Shown piece after piece: positions 34,567 to 42,917 of a stretch of DNA of 64,000 nt. The notes beneath the pieces are model-generated. The model was given only the letters and a program-made list of their open reading frames with translations, did not search any database and was not told the DNA's origin. Origin of the DNA: Natrinema marinum. GTDB lineage: Archaea > Halobacteriota > Halobacteria > Halobacteriales > Natrialbaceae. Positions within the stretch are counted from its first letter, which is position 1, and every line of letters starts with the position of its first letter. Location: positions 3,472,001-3,536,000 of the forward strand of contig NZ_CP100763.1 in the NCBI RefSeq assembly GCF_024296685.1, read 5' to 3'. Made by a program: the position numbers and the translations under genes.

Positions 34567-35640
34567 TCAGAACGCGTCGCGCTCGCGCAGCCGTTCGACG
34601 ATCGTCCGCACCCGCTGGGACGCCTCGCGGGGTGCGACGAGAATTCGATCGTCGAACGCCGCGATGATCAGGTCGTCGACCTCGAGCAGCGCGACGTGCG
34701 CGTCGGGCGCGGCGACGACGTTGTTTTCGGCGTCGATCGAGAGGACGTCGCCGGCGACGGTCGCGTTCGCGCCGTCGCCGTCTTCCCTGCCATCATCGTC
34801 GCCTGCGAGGACGCGCCCGACGGCGTCCCACGTTCCGAGATCGTCCCACTCGACCGGCAGCGGCGTCACGACGACGTCGCTCGCCCGCTCCATGATCGCG
34901 TAATCCACGCTGACGGGTTCGACCGCGTCGAATCCCCGGTCGGGATCGCCGTCCTCGAGCGCCGCGACGAGAGGCGCGAGCGGCGAGTCGCGAGCCTCGC
35001 GTAGGAGCGCACTCGGCGTCCAGGCGAATATCCCGGCGTTCCAGTACGCGCTGGCCTCGATGAGCCGCGTCGCTCTCTCGCGGGCGGGTTTCTCCGTGAA
35101 GCGCTCGACCGCGGCGTAGTCGTCGGCTCCGGTTCCGTCGCCGTTACCCTCGAGCCGACCCTCGCCGGCGCTCTCGGGGACGATATAGCCGTAGCCCGTC
35201 GCCGGCCGCGTCGGCTCGACGCCGAGCGTGACGAGCCCGTCCGTCTCGACGGCGATCTCCGCGGCGCGCTCGAGGCGCGTGGCGAACGCGGCGTCGTCGG
35301 CGACGTGGTGGTCGCTAGGGAGGCAGAGTAACACCGGCTCCGCGTCGAACTGCTCGCGGAGCCGCCAGGCGGCGTAGACCAGCGCCGGGCCGGTGTCCTT
35401 GCCGGCGGGCTCGACGAGCACGCCCGCCTCGGGCGCGTGGTCGCGGACCTCGTCGGCGAAGGCCTCGCGGGTCAGCACGTAGCGCTCGTCGGCGACGGCC
35501 GTCCGATCGAGCGTCCTCGAGAGCAGCGAGCGCTCGCCGCCGAACGCGAGGAACTGCTTGGGGCGGTCGCTTCGGCTCGCGGGATAGAGTCGGCTGCCGA
35601 TACCGCCGGCGAGCACGCAGGCGACGATGGGCCGATCCAT
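34567..35640 (-). CDS. Mannose-1-phosphate guanylyltransferase-like nucleotidyltransferase
   Basis: A 357-residue sugar nucleotidyltransferase. The signature VLAGGIGSRLYP is at the N-terminus; LCLPSDHHVADD contains the metal-binding Asp, and EKP in RFTEKPARERA is a substrate motif. SAYWNAGIFAWTPSAL and DYAIMERASDVVVTPLPVEWDDLGTWD match GDP-mannose pyrophosphorylase. It supplies GDP-mannose for glycans. It begins two bases after the 103-residue protein encoded upstream, so they are coupled. Some relatives accept other sugars, so the substrate is a family-level call. Confidence 0.88.
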   Translation of the reverse strand: MDRPIVACVLAGGIGSRLYPASRSDRPKQFLAFGGERSLLSRTLDRTAVADERYVLTREAFADEVRDHAPEAGVLVEPAGKDTGPALVYAAWRLREQFDAEPVLLCLPSDHHVADDAAFATRLERAAEIAVETDGLVTLGVEPTRPATGYGYIVPESAGEGRLEGNGDGTGADDYAAVERFTEKPARERATRLIEASAYWNAGIFAWTPSALLREARDSPLAPLVAALEDGDPDRGFDAVEPVSVDYAIMERASDVVVTPLPVEWDDLGTWDAVGRVLAGDDDGREDGDGANATVAGDVLSIDAENNVVAAPDAHVALLEVDDLIIAAFDDRILVAPREASQRVRTIVERLRERDAF

Positions 35641-35642
35641 CT

Positions 35643-35954
35643 TCACCAGGTCTCGATCCGGCCCTTGCGGACGTCTTCGGCACACCCCTCGCAGTCGGGG
35701 TGGCCGGCCTCGTAACAGGCCGGCCGGTACTCCTCGTCTAGCTTCGCCGCGCGCTGCTCGGCGTAGCGCCGGCAGACGATCTTCGCCCGGCCGGCCTCGT
35801 CAGTGGGCAGCCCACGGGCGTTTCTCGCCACTTCGTAGGAGTCGCGGGCCTCCTCGAGTTGCTCGTCGGTCGATCTGCGCCACTCTTCGAATTGCTCGCC
35901 CGCGCCCTGCAGCGTCGTGCGCAGGAGCCGCTCGAGTCGACGCCGGTCCGCCAT
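35643..35954 (-). CDS. Small charged protein with Cys motif, hypothetical
   Basis: A 103-residue mostly helical protein with a long charged N-terminal half (RRRLERLLRTTLQGAGEQFEEWRRST), a middle ARNARGLPTDEAGRAKIVCRRYAEQRAAKL and an end CYEAGHPDCEGCAEDV that could bind a metal through Cys and His. A halobacterial-only family (DUF7091-like). It is cotranscribed with the nucleotidyltransferase gene. The start is the ATG giving MADRRRLERLL; the longer frame is intergenic noise. Confidence 0.75.
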   Translation of the reverse strand: MADRRRLERLLRTTLQGAGEQFEEWRRSTDEQLEEARDSYEVARNARGLPTDEAGRAKIVCRRYAEQRAAKLDEEYRPACYEAGHPDCEGCAEDVRKGRIETW

Positions 35955-36055
35955 TACCCGTCGTTGGGCCGCCGGGCACATATACTGTTGGCCGTCGGCG
36001 GTCGACCCGCCCGGCCGACGGCAACGACTTTGGGGAATCGAACGGACTCTCGAGC

Positions 36056-36946
36056 ATGGACGTTCGAAACGCACTTCGGGGCATCACCTGTCCGCTGGTG
36101 ACTCCGTTCGACGACGGATCGATCGACGAACCGGCGCTCGCCGACCTGCTCGAGCACGTACAGGCCGGCGGGATCGACGCGGTCTTCCCCTGCGGGACGA
36201 CCGGCGAGTTCCCGAGCCTGACGCCCGACGAGCAGCGCCGCGTCGTCGAGGCGACCATCGAGCGCGCCGAGGTGCCCGTTATCGCCGGCGCCGCCGCGAC
36301 GAGCGTCGGCGAGACGGTCGCGGCCATCGACCGCGCCGCCGATGCCGGGGCCGACGCCGCCGCGATCGTCGCGCCCTACTTCACCACCGCCAACGCGCCC
36401 GCGGGCGACCGGCGGTTCTTCGAGGCAGTCCTCGATGACGCCTCGCTCCCCCTTTTGCTGTACAACATCCCGCAGTGTACGGGCCAGCGCATCGAGCCCG
36501 AGACCGTCGCCGCCGTCGCGGAGCGCGATGGGGTCGTGGGGATCAAGGACTCGAGCGGCGACCTCGAGTATTTCCTGTCGGTCCTTCGTGAGACTCCCGA
36601 CGATTTCCGCTGTCTGCAGGGGTACGACGCCTTGCTGGTCCCCGCGCTGCGGATGGGTGCCGACGGCGGGATCAACGCGCTGTCGAACGTCGTACCCGAG
36701 GTACTGTGCGAGGCGCTCGAGCGAGCCGAGGACGACCGCGGGCGAGAACTACAGAACGACGCGATTGCGCCCTTGTTCGAAGCGTGTACGACCCACGACT
36801 TCGCCCCGGCGACGAAGGCGGCGCTGGCCCACCGCGGCGTCGTTCCCTCCGACGAGGTCCGCCCGCCGCTCGTTCCGGTCGACGACGCGGGAGCCGAGGC
36901 GATCGGCGACGCGCTCGAGGCCGCAATCGCGGTCGGCGAGCGGTAG
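36056..36946 (+). CDS. DapA-family aldolase, KDG-aldolase-like
   Basis: A 296-residue TIM-barrel aldolase of the DHDPS/NAL family. Schiff-base K164 is in VGIKDSSGD, Y136 in YNIP and Y108 in APYF; GTTGE at 47-51 binds the pyruvate carboxylate. In E. coli DapA the segment after YN-P reads SRTG with Arg138; here it reads QCTG (C141), so the Arg that binds the aspartate semialdehyde is missing. That argues for a KDG/KDPG-type aldolase of sugar-acid degradation and against lysine synthesis. The ATG follows a 100-base gap; neighbours are not metabolic partners. Confidence 0.87.
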   Translation: MDVRNALRGITCPLVTPFDDGSIDEPALADLLEHVQAGGIDAVFPCGTTGEFPSLTPDEQRRVVEATIERAEVPVIAGAAATSVGETVAAIDRAADAGADAAAIVAPYFTTANAPAGDRRFFEAVLDDASLPLLLYNIPQCTGQRIEPETVAAVAERDGVVGIKDSSGDLEYFLSVLRETPDDFRCLQGYDALLVPALRMGADGGINALSNVVPEVLCEALERAEDDRGRELQNDAIAPLFEACTTHDFAPATKAALAHRGVVPSDEVRPPLVPVDDAGAEAIGDALEAAIAVGER

Positions 36947-37039
36947 CAACAGCGAGGGCGTCGTAGCAGTCTTCCCACGGTTGATTACGCCGCTTCTACG
37001 ATGAACTGGCAGAAAACGAGGTCTGCGTAACGAGCGACG

Positions 37040-37660
37040 CTATTTGCCAGTCTCATTCGATCGCCAGAGGTGATAGCCGAGACCGATCCATGCGAGCCCG
37101 AAGATTCCCGTGTAGTAGTTCATACCGACCGAGTAAAGCCCGAGTGTCGTAGCCCCGATGTAATTACTGGCTGCTGTTACAGGGAGCGCCGACGGCAACC
37201 ACACTGCGATCCATCTGGATGGGATTCCGGTCTGCCACGCGTCAATCGCAATTGCGATCGTTCCTACTTGTGCGAGTACTGCACCGAAAAACGCGATCAC
37301 TAACAGGACCACTCCGGTTGGCAGTGTGTATGAGATTAGTGTCCTGTGGGTCGCTATCGGAATGAAACTGAGAACTCCGACGCCGAGAAGCCACACACCG
37401 GCCCGACCACCGACAGAATACGCTGGCGTGTACTCTCGATAATAGCCAACGAGACCGATGACAAGAAACAGCGGCGTGATCAGGACGAGGTAGTCATACT
37501 GGATTGTCCAGCTCAACCGATAGGTATTGAGTACGAGCGGAGCGATTAGCCAGATAGTCCCCCCGATTATCGCACAACCAGCGGACCAAAACTGTTTTCT
37601 CATAAATAAAAATAAATCGTCACTAACATAGTAAGTGTCTTCTGGTGTTTCATCTCTCAT
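37040..37660 (-). CDS. Multi-spanning membrane protein, hypothetical
   Basis: About 206 residues with roughly six helices (SAGCAIIGGTIWLIAPLVLNT, YLVLITPLFLVIGLVGYY, VWLLGVGVLSFIPIA, GVVLLVIAFFGAVLAQVG and others). No known motif. Two starts are plausible: MRDETPEDTYY (37660) or MRKQFW (37603); I used the first. The region is clearly less GC-rich than its neighbours, and codons end more often in A or T, which suggests recent transfer or weaker selection. It lies alone between the aldolase gene (convergent) and the RPA gene. Confidence 0.65.
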   Translation of the reverse strand: MRDETPEDTYYVSDDLFLFMRKQFWSAGCAIIGGTIWLIAPLVLNTYRLSWTIQYDYLVLITPLFLVIGLVGYYREYTPAYSVGGRAGVWLLGVGVLSFIPIATHRTLISYTLPTGVVLLVIAFFGAVLAQVGTIAIAIDAWQTGIPSRWIAVWLPSALPVTAASNYIGATTLGLYSVGMNYYTGIFGLAWIGLGYHLWRSNETGK

Positions 37661-38120
37661 CAACTCCCTGAAAACACTGGGTATCGGGAAGATAAAACCG
37701 ACAATGGTACAGTCACCACGCAGATGTCCGTTAACTACCAAAACGAGAAAAATGGAGGGCAGGGGTGGTTACGGCTTATGACGATAGACACTTTTGACCA
37801 GACAGTATCTACACGAATATATTCGCCAGTTCTGGACCGATGGAGTTTCTTTCCCTCTGAAAGATTCTCTGTCTCCATATGAAGAGAGGTGTGCGACGAA
37901 TCCTGTGATACCCTGGTAAGAGTACCGCCTGACACACTTCAGTGAACTCGATGTAGTCGACTACGCCAGCACCGGTCGCCTGATCGGACGTGCCACATCG
38001 GCGCCCGCTGGCGGTTTCTTTCGCCGCCGTTCACTTCCGCTCCGGTGGCGGTACTTTAAATACTATCGGGCGCGAACGGACGTATGCCTCCCAGTGAAAC
38101 CAAAGAGGAGGCGAGACACT
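37661..38120. other. Noncoding AT-richer gap upstream of RPA
   Basis: About 460 bases with no convincing gene. Short frames exist (for example 37735-37935 on the minus strand) but their composition gives no support. The last 80 bases before the RPA start are GC-rich with TACTTTAAATACTATCG near 38051-38067, where TTTAAATA is a good TATA box about 60 bases before the ATG. That is the likely RPA promoter. Confidence 0.55.
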
Positions 38121-39050
38121 ATGAGCGACGTACGACAGCACGCGGACGATATCCACGAGCAGTTTTCGGACCACCTCGACGTGAGCGTCGAGGATGTCGA
38201 AGGGCGCTTGACCACGCTCGTCGACGAATACAAAGTACCGATCGACGAGGCGCGCCGGAGCGTCACGAATCACTACCTCGAGGAGGCCGGCTTGGAGCGC
38301 GAGGACCTCGCGGGCGGCGACAGCGAGTCGGCCACCGTCGAGGATGTCGACGAACCCGAGCAGTGGATCGACCTCACCGCCAAGGTCATCGAACTCTGGG
38401 ATCCCCGCAGCGACTCGGTCGCGCAGGTCGGCCTGCTGGGCGATCCGACGGGGACGATCAAGTTCACCAAGTGGGCGAAATCAGACCTCCCCGCCCTCGA
38501 GGAGGGGAAGGTCTACGAGCTTCGCAACGTCGTCACCGACGAGTACCAGGGTCGATACTCGGTCAAACTCAACTCGACGACCGTGATCGAGGAACTCGAC
38601 GAGGAGATGGAAGTCGGCGACGACACCAGCGAGATCGAGGGCGCGTTAGTCGACATGCAAAGCGGCAGCGGGCTCATCAAGCGCTGCCCGAAAGACGACT
38701 GCACGCGCGTCCTCCAGAACGGCCGCTGTAACGAACACGGCGAGGTCGAAGGCGAGTTCGACCTCCGGATCAAGGCCGTCGTCGACGACGGCATCGACGC
38801 CCACGAGGTCATCTTCGACAAGGACGCCACGGAGGAGCTGACGGGACTCTCTCTCGAGGAAGCCAAGGAGATGGCGATGGACGCGCTGGACACGACCATC
38901 GTCGCCGACGAGATCCGCGAGGACATCGTCGGCATCTACTACCGCATCGAGGGACCGACCTTCGGCCGGTACGTGCTGGCCGACGAGGTCGAGGAACTCG
39001 ACGGGCCGATCGATGCGGAGGAACTGCTGATCAAAGCGAGGTCGATGTAA
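38121..39050 (+). CDS. rpa3: Replication protein A (ssDNA-binding), RPA3-type
   Basis: A 309-residue ssDNA-binding protein. An N-terminal helical part (to about 80) is followed by an OB-fold (QWIDLTAKVIELWDP to about 165), then a zinc-finger-bearing second OB-fold with C189, C194, C203 and H206 (CPKDDC, then CNEHG). The length and the partner gene (COG3390) one base downstream match the haloarchaeal rpa3-rpap3 pair. It covers single-stranded DNA in replication and repair. The symbol is by length and layout; confirmation against RPA1 is needed. Confidence 0.9.
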   Translation: MSDVRQHADDIHEQFSDHLDVSVEDVEGRLTTLVDEYKVPIDEARRSVTNHYLEEAGLEREDLAGGDSESATVEDVDEPEQWIDLTAKVIELWDPRSDSVAQVGLLGDPTGTIKFTKWAKSDLPALEEGKVYELRNVVTDEYQGRYSVKLNSTTVIEELDEEMEVGDDTSEIEGALVDMQSGSGLIKRCPKDDCTRVLQNGRCNEHGEVEGEFDLRIKAVVDDGIDAHEVIFDKDATEELTGLSLEEAKEMAMDALDTTIVADEIREDIVGIYYRIEGPTFGRYVLADEVEELDGPIDAEELLIKARSM

Positions 39051-39051
39051 C

Positions 39052-39693
39052 ATGAGCCAGGCAGAACTCACCCGCGAAGTCGCCCGTCGCGTCTTCGCCT
39101 CGGAATTCAACGATGCGACGTACGCGTTCAAAGAGAGCGACGACGAGCGCGCGCCCAACTACGCGCTGCTCCCGACCGGCGACCGCGCGAACCGCGTGTT
39201 CGTCGCCGGTACCCTGACCGAGACCGAAGACGTCGGCGAGGAAAGCGAGTACTGGCGCGGCCGCGTCGTCGGCCCGACGGGGACGTTTTTCGTCTACGCC
39301 GGCCAGTATCAGCCCGAGGCCGCGTCGGTCCTTCGCGACACCGAGCCGCCGGCGTACGTCTCCATCGTGGGCAAACCGCGAACCTACGAGACCGATGACG
39401 GCACCGTCAACGTCTCCCTGCGACCCGAGACCATCTCGGTCGTCGACGACGCCACCCGCGACCGCTGGGTCGTCGAGACCGCCGAGCGTACCCTCGACCG
39501 CATCGAGGCCTTCGAGGAGTGGGAACGAGAGCAGGAGGCGCCGGAAAGCGCCTCGACCGCGCCCACCAACGAGTACGCCCAGATGGCCCGCGAGCAGTAC
39601 GACTCGCCCGTCGTCAACTACCGTAACGACGTAATCCAGGCCTTAGAGAGCCTCGAGACCGTCGATGCGGAGGACGCGGAAGCGTCCGTCTGA
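39052..39693 (+). CDS. rpap3: RPA-associated protein
   Basis: A 213-residue protein of COG3390 type: AREVARRVFASEFNDATYAFKE opens the family domain, with an OB-like core GRVVGPTGTFFVYAGQYQPEA and the late helix PVVNYRNDVIQALESLETV. In Haloferax such proteins bind their cognate RPA and help DNA repair. It begins one base after the RPA stop (TAA then ATG), so it is coupled. The third gene often seen in such operons, a calcineurin-like phosphoesterase, is not present here. Confidence 0.88.
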   Translation: MSQAELTREVARRVFASEFNDATYAFKESDDERAPNYALLPTGDRANRVFVAGTLTETEDVGEESEYWRGRVVGPTGTFFVYAGQYQPEAASVLRDTEPPAYVSIVGKPRTYETDDGTVNVSLRPETISVVDDATRDRWVVETAERTLDRIEAFEEWEREQEAPESASTAPTNEYAQMAREQYDSPVVNYRNDVIQALESLETVDAEDAEASV

Positions 39694-39740
39694 GCGGTCG
39701 CTCGATCTCTGTTCTCCGGTTTTCGACCCGAGAGCGGCCG

Positions 39741-40430
39741 CTACGTTGCGTCGGCGAGCACGGCTTCGAGCAACGCGCCGATCGCGTCGAACTCGTCGTC
39801 GGTGACCGCGTGGCCCGCGTCAGGATAGCGCCGCTCGTCGACCGCGGCGTCGGCCCGCTCGAGCACACGGATCGTCTCGGCGACGCGCTCGCGGTCGACG
39901 TGGTGATCGTCCGCGCCGTAGCCGACGAGCACCGGCGTCCCCGCGAGCGAGCCGTCGACCGACGCCGATCGAAGCTCGTCGCTCGAGCCCGGTAGCGTCC
40001 CCGAGAGGAGGAAGACGCCGCCGTACTGTGCCGAAGTCCGGCGGACGAACTCCGCGGCGACGGTCGCTCCCTGCGAGAAGCCGCCAATCAGTGTTCGCTC
40101 CGGCGGGATCCCGATGTCGGCCGCGTCCGCGAGCGCCGCAGCGACCGCTTCGACGCTCGAGGAGAGCCACGGCTCGTTGTCGGCTCGGGGCGCGGCCGCC
40201 GGATTCGGATACCAGCGACTGCGCTCGGCCTGTGGGGCGAGGAAGGCGACGCCGTGGCGATAAGTTGGCTCGAGCAGATTGACGATACCCTGCGCGGTCG
40301 CGCCTCTGCCGTGACAGGCGATCACAGCGGCTTCGGCGGCCAGCGCGGGCGCGCCGGCTGCGAGCAGTGGCTGGCCGGTGTGGGGGCCGGAGACGGCGTC
40401 CATCGTCCGATTCGAGTCCGATCCGGTCAT
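39741..40430 (-). CDS. Alpha/beta hydrolase (phospholipase/carboxylesterase type)
   Basis: A 229-residue hydrolase of the Abhydrolase_2 group. The nucleophile is S119 in GGFSQGA, His is in PDAGHAVTD, and ACHGRGATAQG forms the oxyanion region. Its start overlaps the stop of the VOC-dioxygenase gene by four bases (ATGA), so they are translated together. In Bacillus the MhqD carboxylesterase and MhqO dioxygenase are likewise encoded in one regulon and detoxify quinones. That function is inference here. Confidence 0.87.
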   Translation of the reverse strand: MTGSDSNRTMDAVSGPHTGQPLLAAGAPALAAEAAVIACHGRGATAQGIVNLLEPTYRHGVAFLAPQAERSRWYPNPAAAPRADNEPWLSSSVEAVAAALADAADIGIPPERTLIGGFSQGATVAAEFVRRTSAQYGGVFLLSGTLPGSSDELRSASVDGSLAGTPVLVGYGADDHHVDRERVAETIRVLERADAAVDERRYPDAGHAVTDDEFDAIGALLEAVLADAT

Positions 40431-41392
40431 CCGTCGGGTCTCTCGTCGGTCTCGTTCGTCGGCATCGTCAGCGCCGGGAGTTGACTCTCGATCAGGTCTC
40501 GGTCCCGCTCGAACCAGTCAGGCAGGTACAGCGACTCGCCGGGCCGGTCCGTCTCGCCGCTCGCCGCGACGCCGTCGGTCTCGGTCGCCAGCTCGAAGAG
40601 GATCCCGCCCGGCTCGCGGACGTACAGCGAGTGAAAGAAGTGCCGATCCTTGACCCGCGACACGTCGTAGTCACGGTCGTCGAAGAGCGCTCGCCACTCG
40701 TGGAGGTCCGCTTCCGTCTCGACGCGGACCGCGACGTGGTGGAGGGTCCCCGTCCCTTCGCGGCCGAACGGCGCGTCTCGGTCGAGGACGTCCACGATGG
40801 TAGCGCGGTCGCCCGGTGCCCGGTAGCGGACCCGACCGTCCCGCTCCGCCTCATACTCGAATCCGAGCGTCTCGAGCGTCCCCGCGGTTGCGTAGGGGTT
40901 GACCGACAGCGTCGCGACGCCGTGGAGGCCACAGATTGCGCGGTCCGTCGGCACCGGGCCGTCGACCCAGGGCTCGATCCCGTCGGGGAGCGGCGGGCCT
41001 GCGACGAGTTCGACCCGCGTCCCCGCCGGGTCTTCGAACCGCAGGACGCGCTCGTCGAACCGCCCGAGCGGCCCCTCGACCGCGATATCGTGAGCTGCGA
41101 GCCGCTCGGTCCAGTACGCGAGCGCGTCGGCGGGGACGACGAACGCGACCGACTCGACCTGCGGTTTCCCGACGCGGCCCGGATCGCCGTGGGGATTGGG
41201 GAAGTGGGTCAGAACCGTCCCCGGTGTGCCGGCGGCGTCGCCGAAGTAGAGGTGGTGCTGGAGGATGTCCTCGAAGTTGACGGTCTGGGTGACGAGCCGG
41301 AGACCGAGCACGCCGCTGTAGAACTCGATCGCCGCCTGGGCGTCCCCGACGATCCCAGTCACGTGGTGGAGTCCGGGCGTGTCGGACGGCAT
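40427..41392 (-). CDS. VOC-family ring-cleaving dioxygenase (MhqO-like)
   Basis: A 321-residue protein with two VOC domains. Metal residues fall in the usual places: LHHVTGIV near the N-terminus, TGTLHHVAVRV in the second domain, and GILFELATETDG as the late Glu. It resembles the glyoxalase/extradiol-dioxygenase group and Bacillus MhqO. It would open an aromatic ring or handle quinones. It is coupled to the downstream esterase gene by a four-base overlap. No regulator of the MarR type stands next to it. Confidence 0.88.
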   Translation of the reverse strand: MPSDTPGLHHVTGIVGDAQAAIEFYSGVLGLRLVTQTVNFEDILQHHLYFGDAAGTPGTVLTHFPNPHGDPGRVGKPQVESVAFVVPADALAYWTERLAAHDIAVEGPLGRFDERVLRFEDPAGTRVELVAGPPLPDGIEPWVDGPVPTDRAICGLHGVATLSVNPYATAGTLETLGFEYEAERDGRVRYRAPGDRATIVDVLDRDAPFGREGTGTLHHVAVRVETEADLHEWRALFDDRDYDVSRVKDRHFFHSLYVREPGGILFELATETDGVAASGETDRPGESLYLPDWFERDRDLIESQLPALTMPTNETDERPDG

Positions 41393-41541
41393 TACCGCCC
41401 AGTTGGGTCGCCAGCGGGATAGCCTCCCGGGTCGGCGACTACCTGGCTGTCGATCGCTCGAGTCCGACCGCCAGTCGCTGCCGCTCGCACCCGCTTGTCT
41501 GACGAATGGTTAAGTGTCGTGAACGACGACTAGGGGTATCG

Positions 41542-41955
41542 ATGGGGAACAAGAACAAGACTATCTCGTTTCGGGTCAACGAGGACGCGTTCGCGGCGCT
41601 ACAGGAGATCGCCGAGGAGCGCGATATCTCGCTGTCGGCCGTCTTCCGTGACTACGTCGACCAGCTCGTCGAACACGACGGTCAGGTCGAGGTCGTTCCC
41701 GACGACGAACTCGAGGCCCGGACGAGCACCGATGAGGGCGGTGAAGAGGTCTCGTTCCCGCCGACCGTCGAGGTTCCAAAGCGGTTCATCCGCGAGCACG
41801 AACGGCTCGAGCTCGAGGCCGAACACCTCCGGGAACAGTTAGACGAGTACAAGGGCTACGTCAACGACCTGCAGGACCGACTCGAGGATGAGGAAGACGA
41901 GGTGCTGTTGCTCGACGAACTGGACGAAGAAGACGAGTCGTACCAGCTGCGGTAA
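41542..41955 (+). CDS. Ribbon-helix-helix protein with coiled-coil tail
   Basis: A 137-residue protein: NKTISFRVNEDAFAALQEIAEERDISLSAVFRDYVDQLVE is a ribbon-helix-helix DNA-binding domain, followed by an acidic linker and a predicted coiled coil (EHERLELEAEHLREQLDEYKG) and a very acidic end. It could be a DNA-binding regulator that oligomerises. The start is the ATG at 41542 (MGNKNKTISF). It is convergent with the gene at 42016. Confidence 0.85.
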   Translation: MGNKNKTISFRVNEDAFAALQEIAEERDISLSAVFRDYVDQLVEHDGQVEVVPDDELEARTSTDEGGEEVSFPPTVEVPKRFIREHERLELEAEHLREQLDEYKGYVNDLQDRLEDEEDEVLLLDELDEEDESYQLR

Positions 41956-42015
41956 GTGACAAGGCGGTCGTCCCTTCCGCCTGGGTCGTGGAAAGCGGGA
42001 CGCTCAGTCCTCGCG

Positions 42016-42471
42016 CTACCGCGCGAGATCTTGCTTTGCCTGCCGAATCTCGTCGTACTTCTCGTCTGCACCGTCGACGCGAGCGAGACCTTCGGCCGCC
42101 TCGAGGGTGCGAACGGCGTTGTCGAGAAAGGAGAGCACGTCGCCGGAGTAGGCATAGACCATGTAGTCGTCGGTCATCACGTCCACGATGGCGTCCGGAC
42201 CGAGCCCCTGAGCGCGCAACTCGAGCAGGTAGCGCATGAACTTCCGCTCCGGGCAGCCACAGTAGGGGTTGTTGTCGCAGTCGCAATCGAGGAAGTCCTG
42301 TGCGAAGTCGAGGACGCGATCGCGGGTCGCCTCGTCTAACTTCTCGAGGCCTTCGCCCTGGAAGAGCACGTCCAGCGTCGCGCCCTTGAACGCCCCCTTG
42401 GGGATGTTCGTCTCGAGTTGGGAGCTAAGCTGGCGGTGATTCTTGACGTAGATCTTGTCGGTGATGGCCAC
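42016..42471 (-). CDS. DUF5814-like haloarchaeal protein
   Basis: A 151-residue protein starting VAITDKIYVKNHRQLSSQLE with a GTG. It holds a Cys cluster FLDCDCDNNPYCGCPERKF that could bind zinc or an Fe-S cluster, and a helical C-terminal half. It resembles the small domain (DUF5814) that also occurs with superfamily-2 helicases in haloarchaea. Function unknown. The frame before the GTG (23 codons) is GC-rich noise. The neighbour at the 5' side is a tRNA-His gene. Confidence 0.75.
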   Translation of the reverse strand: MAITDKIYVKNHRQLSSQLETNIPKGAFKGATLDVLFQGEGLEKLDEATRDRVLDFAQDFLDCDCDNNPYCGCPERKFMRYLLELRAQGLGPDAIVDVMTDDYMVYAYSGDVLSFLDNAVRTLEAAEGLARVDGADEKYDEIRQAKQDLAR

Positions 42472-42649
42472 GCGTTGGCGGTTGTAGCGCCCGTGGGCCG
42501 AAAAACGTCTCGGTCGCGTCCGGCCGATTCGCGGTGGCAACTGCGCCTCGCCCCTGCCGCCCGAAATCGCGCGGTACGGAGTCGCACACCCCGATCACGG
42601 AGTCGTAACGTATTTCAGGCCGACCGCGTGTAGGATAACGTGCAAGCGT

Positions 42650-42722
42650 GTCCGGGTTGGGGTAGTGGTTATCCTTCAGCCTTGTGGAGGCTGAGACGCG
42701 GGTTCGATTCTCGCACCCGGAC
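42650..42722 (+). tRNA. tRNA-His (anticodon GTG)
   Basis: Cloverleaf: extra G-1 at 42650 opposite the final C 42722; acceptor TCCGGGT pairs with ACCCGGA; anticodon stem CAGCC/GGCTG; loop TTGTGGA with anticodon GTG at 42684-42686; T arm GCGGG-TTCGATT-CTCGC. The G-1 is the identity mark of tRNA-His. CCA is not encoded. A T run (ACTTTTT) follows directly and may end transcription. Confidence 0.97.
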
Positions 42723-42807
42723 TTTTTCGCGACGAACGGCGTAAGGAGCGATAGAGCCGGAAGGCGAGATCGTACCACGCGAGACGAGCGAGAGCGAGTC
42801 TCGCAGT

Positions 42808-42831
42808 CGGGTTCGATTCTCGCACCCGGAC
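42808..42831 (+). repeat. 24-base direct copy of tRNA-His 3' end
   Basis: Identical for 24 bases to the T-arm and acceptor end of tRNA-His (42699-42722), 109 bases downstream and in the same direction. This is what an att site or duplicated tail looks like after an element integrates into a tRNA gene; the space between is too small to hold an element, so it would be a scar. Confidence 0.8.
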
Positions 42832-42917
42832 GTTCTGTGGCGTCATCGCGAACGGAGTGAGCGATGGCTCGGAGCAGCCTTTCCGGCGAACAAACCCGTG
42901 AGCCACGGAAATAGTCG

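Noticed and set aside
37735-37935. 66-residue frame in the AT-richer gap
   Set aside because: No homology features, no promoter at the right distance, and it overlaps other weak frames.
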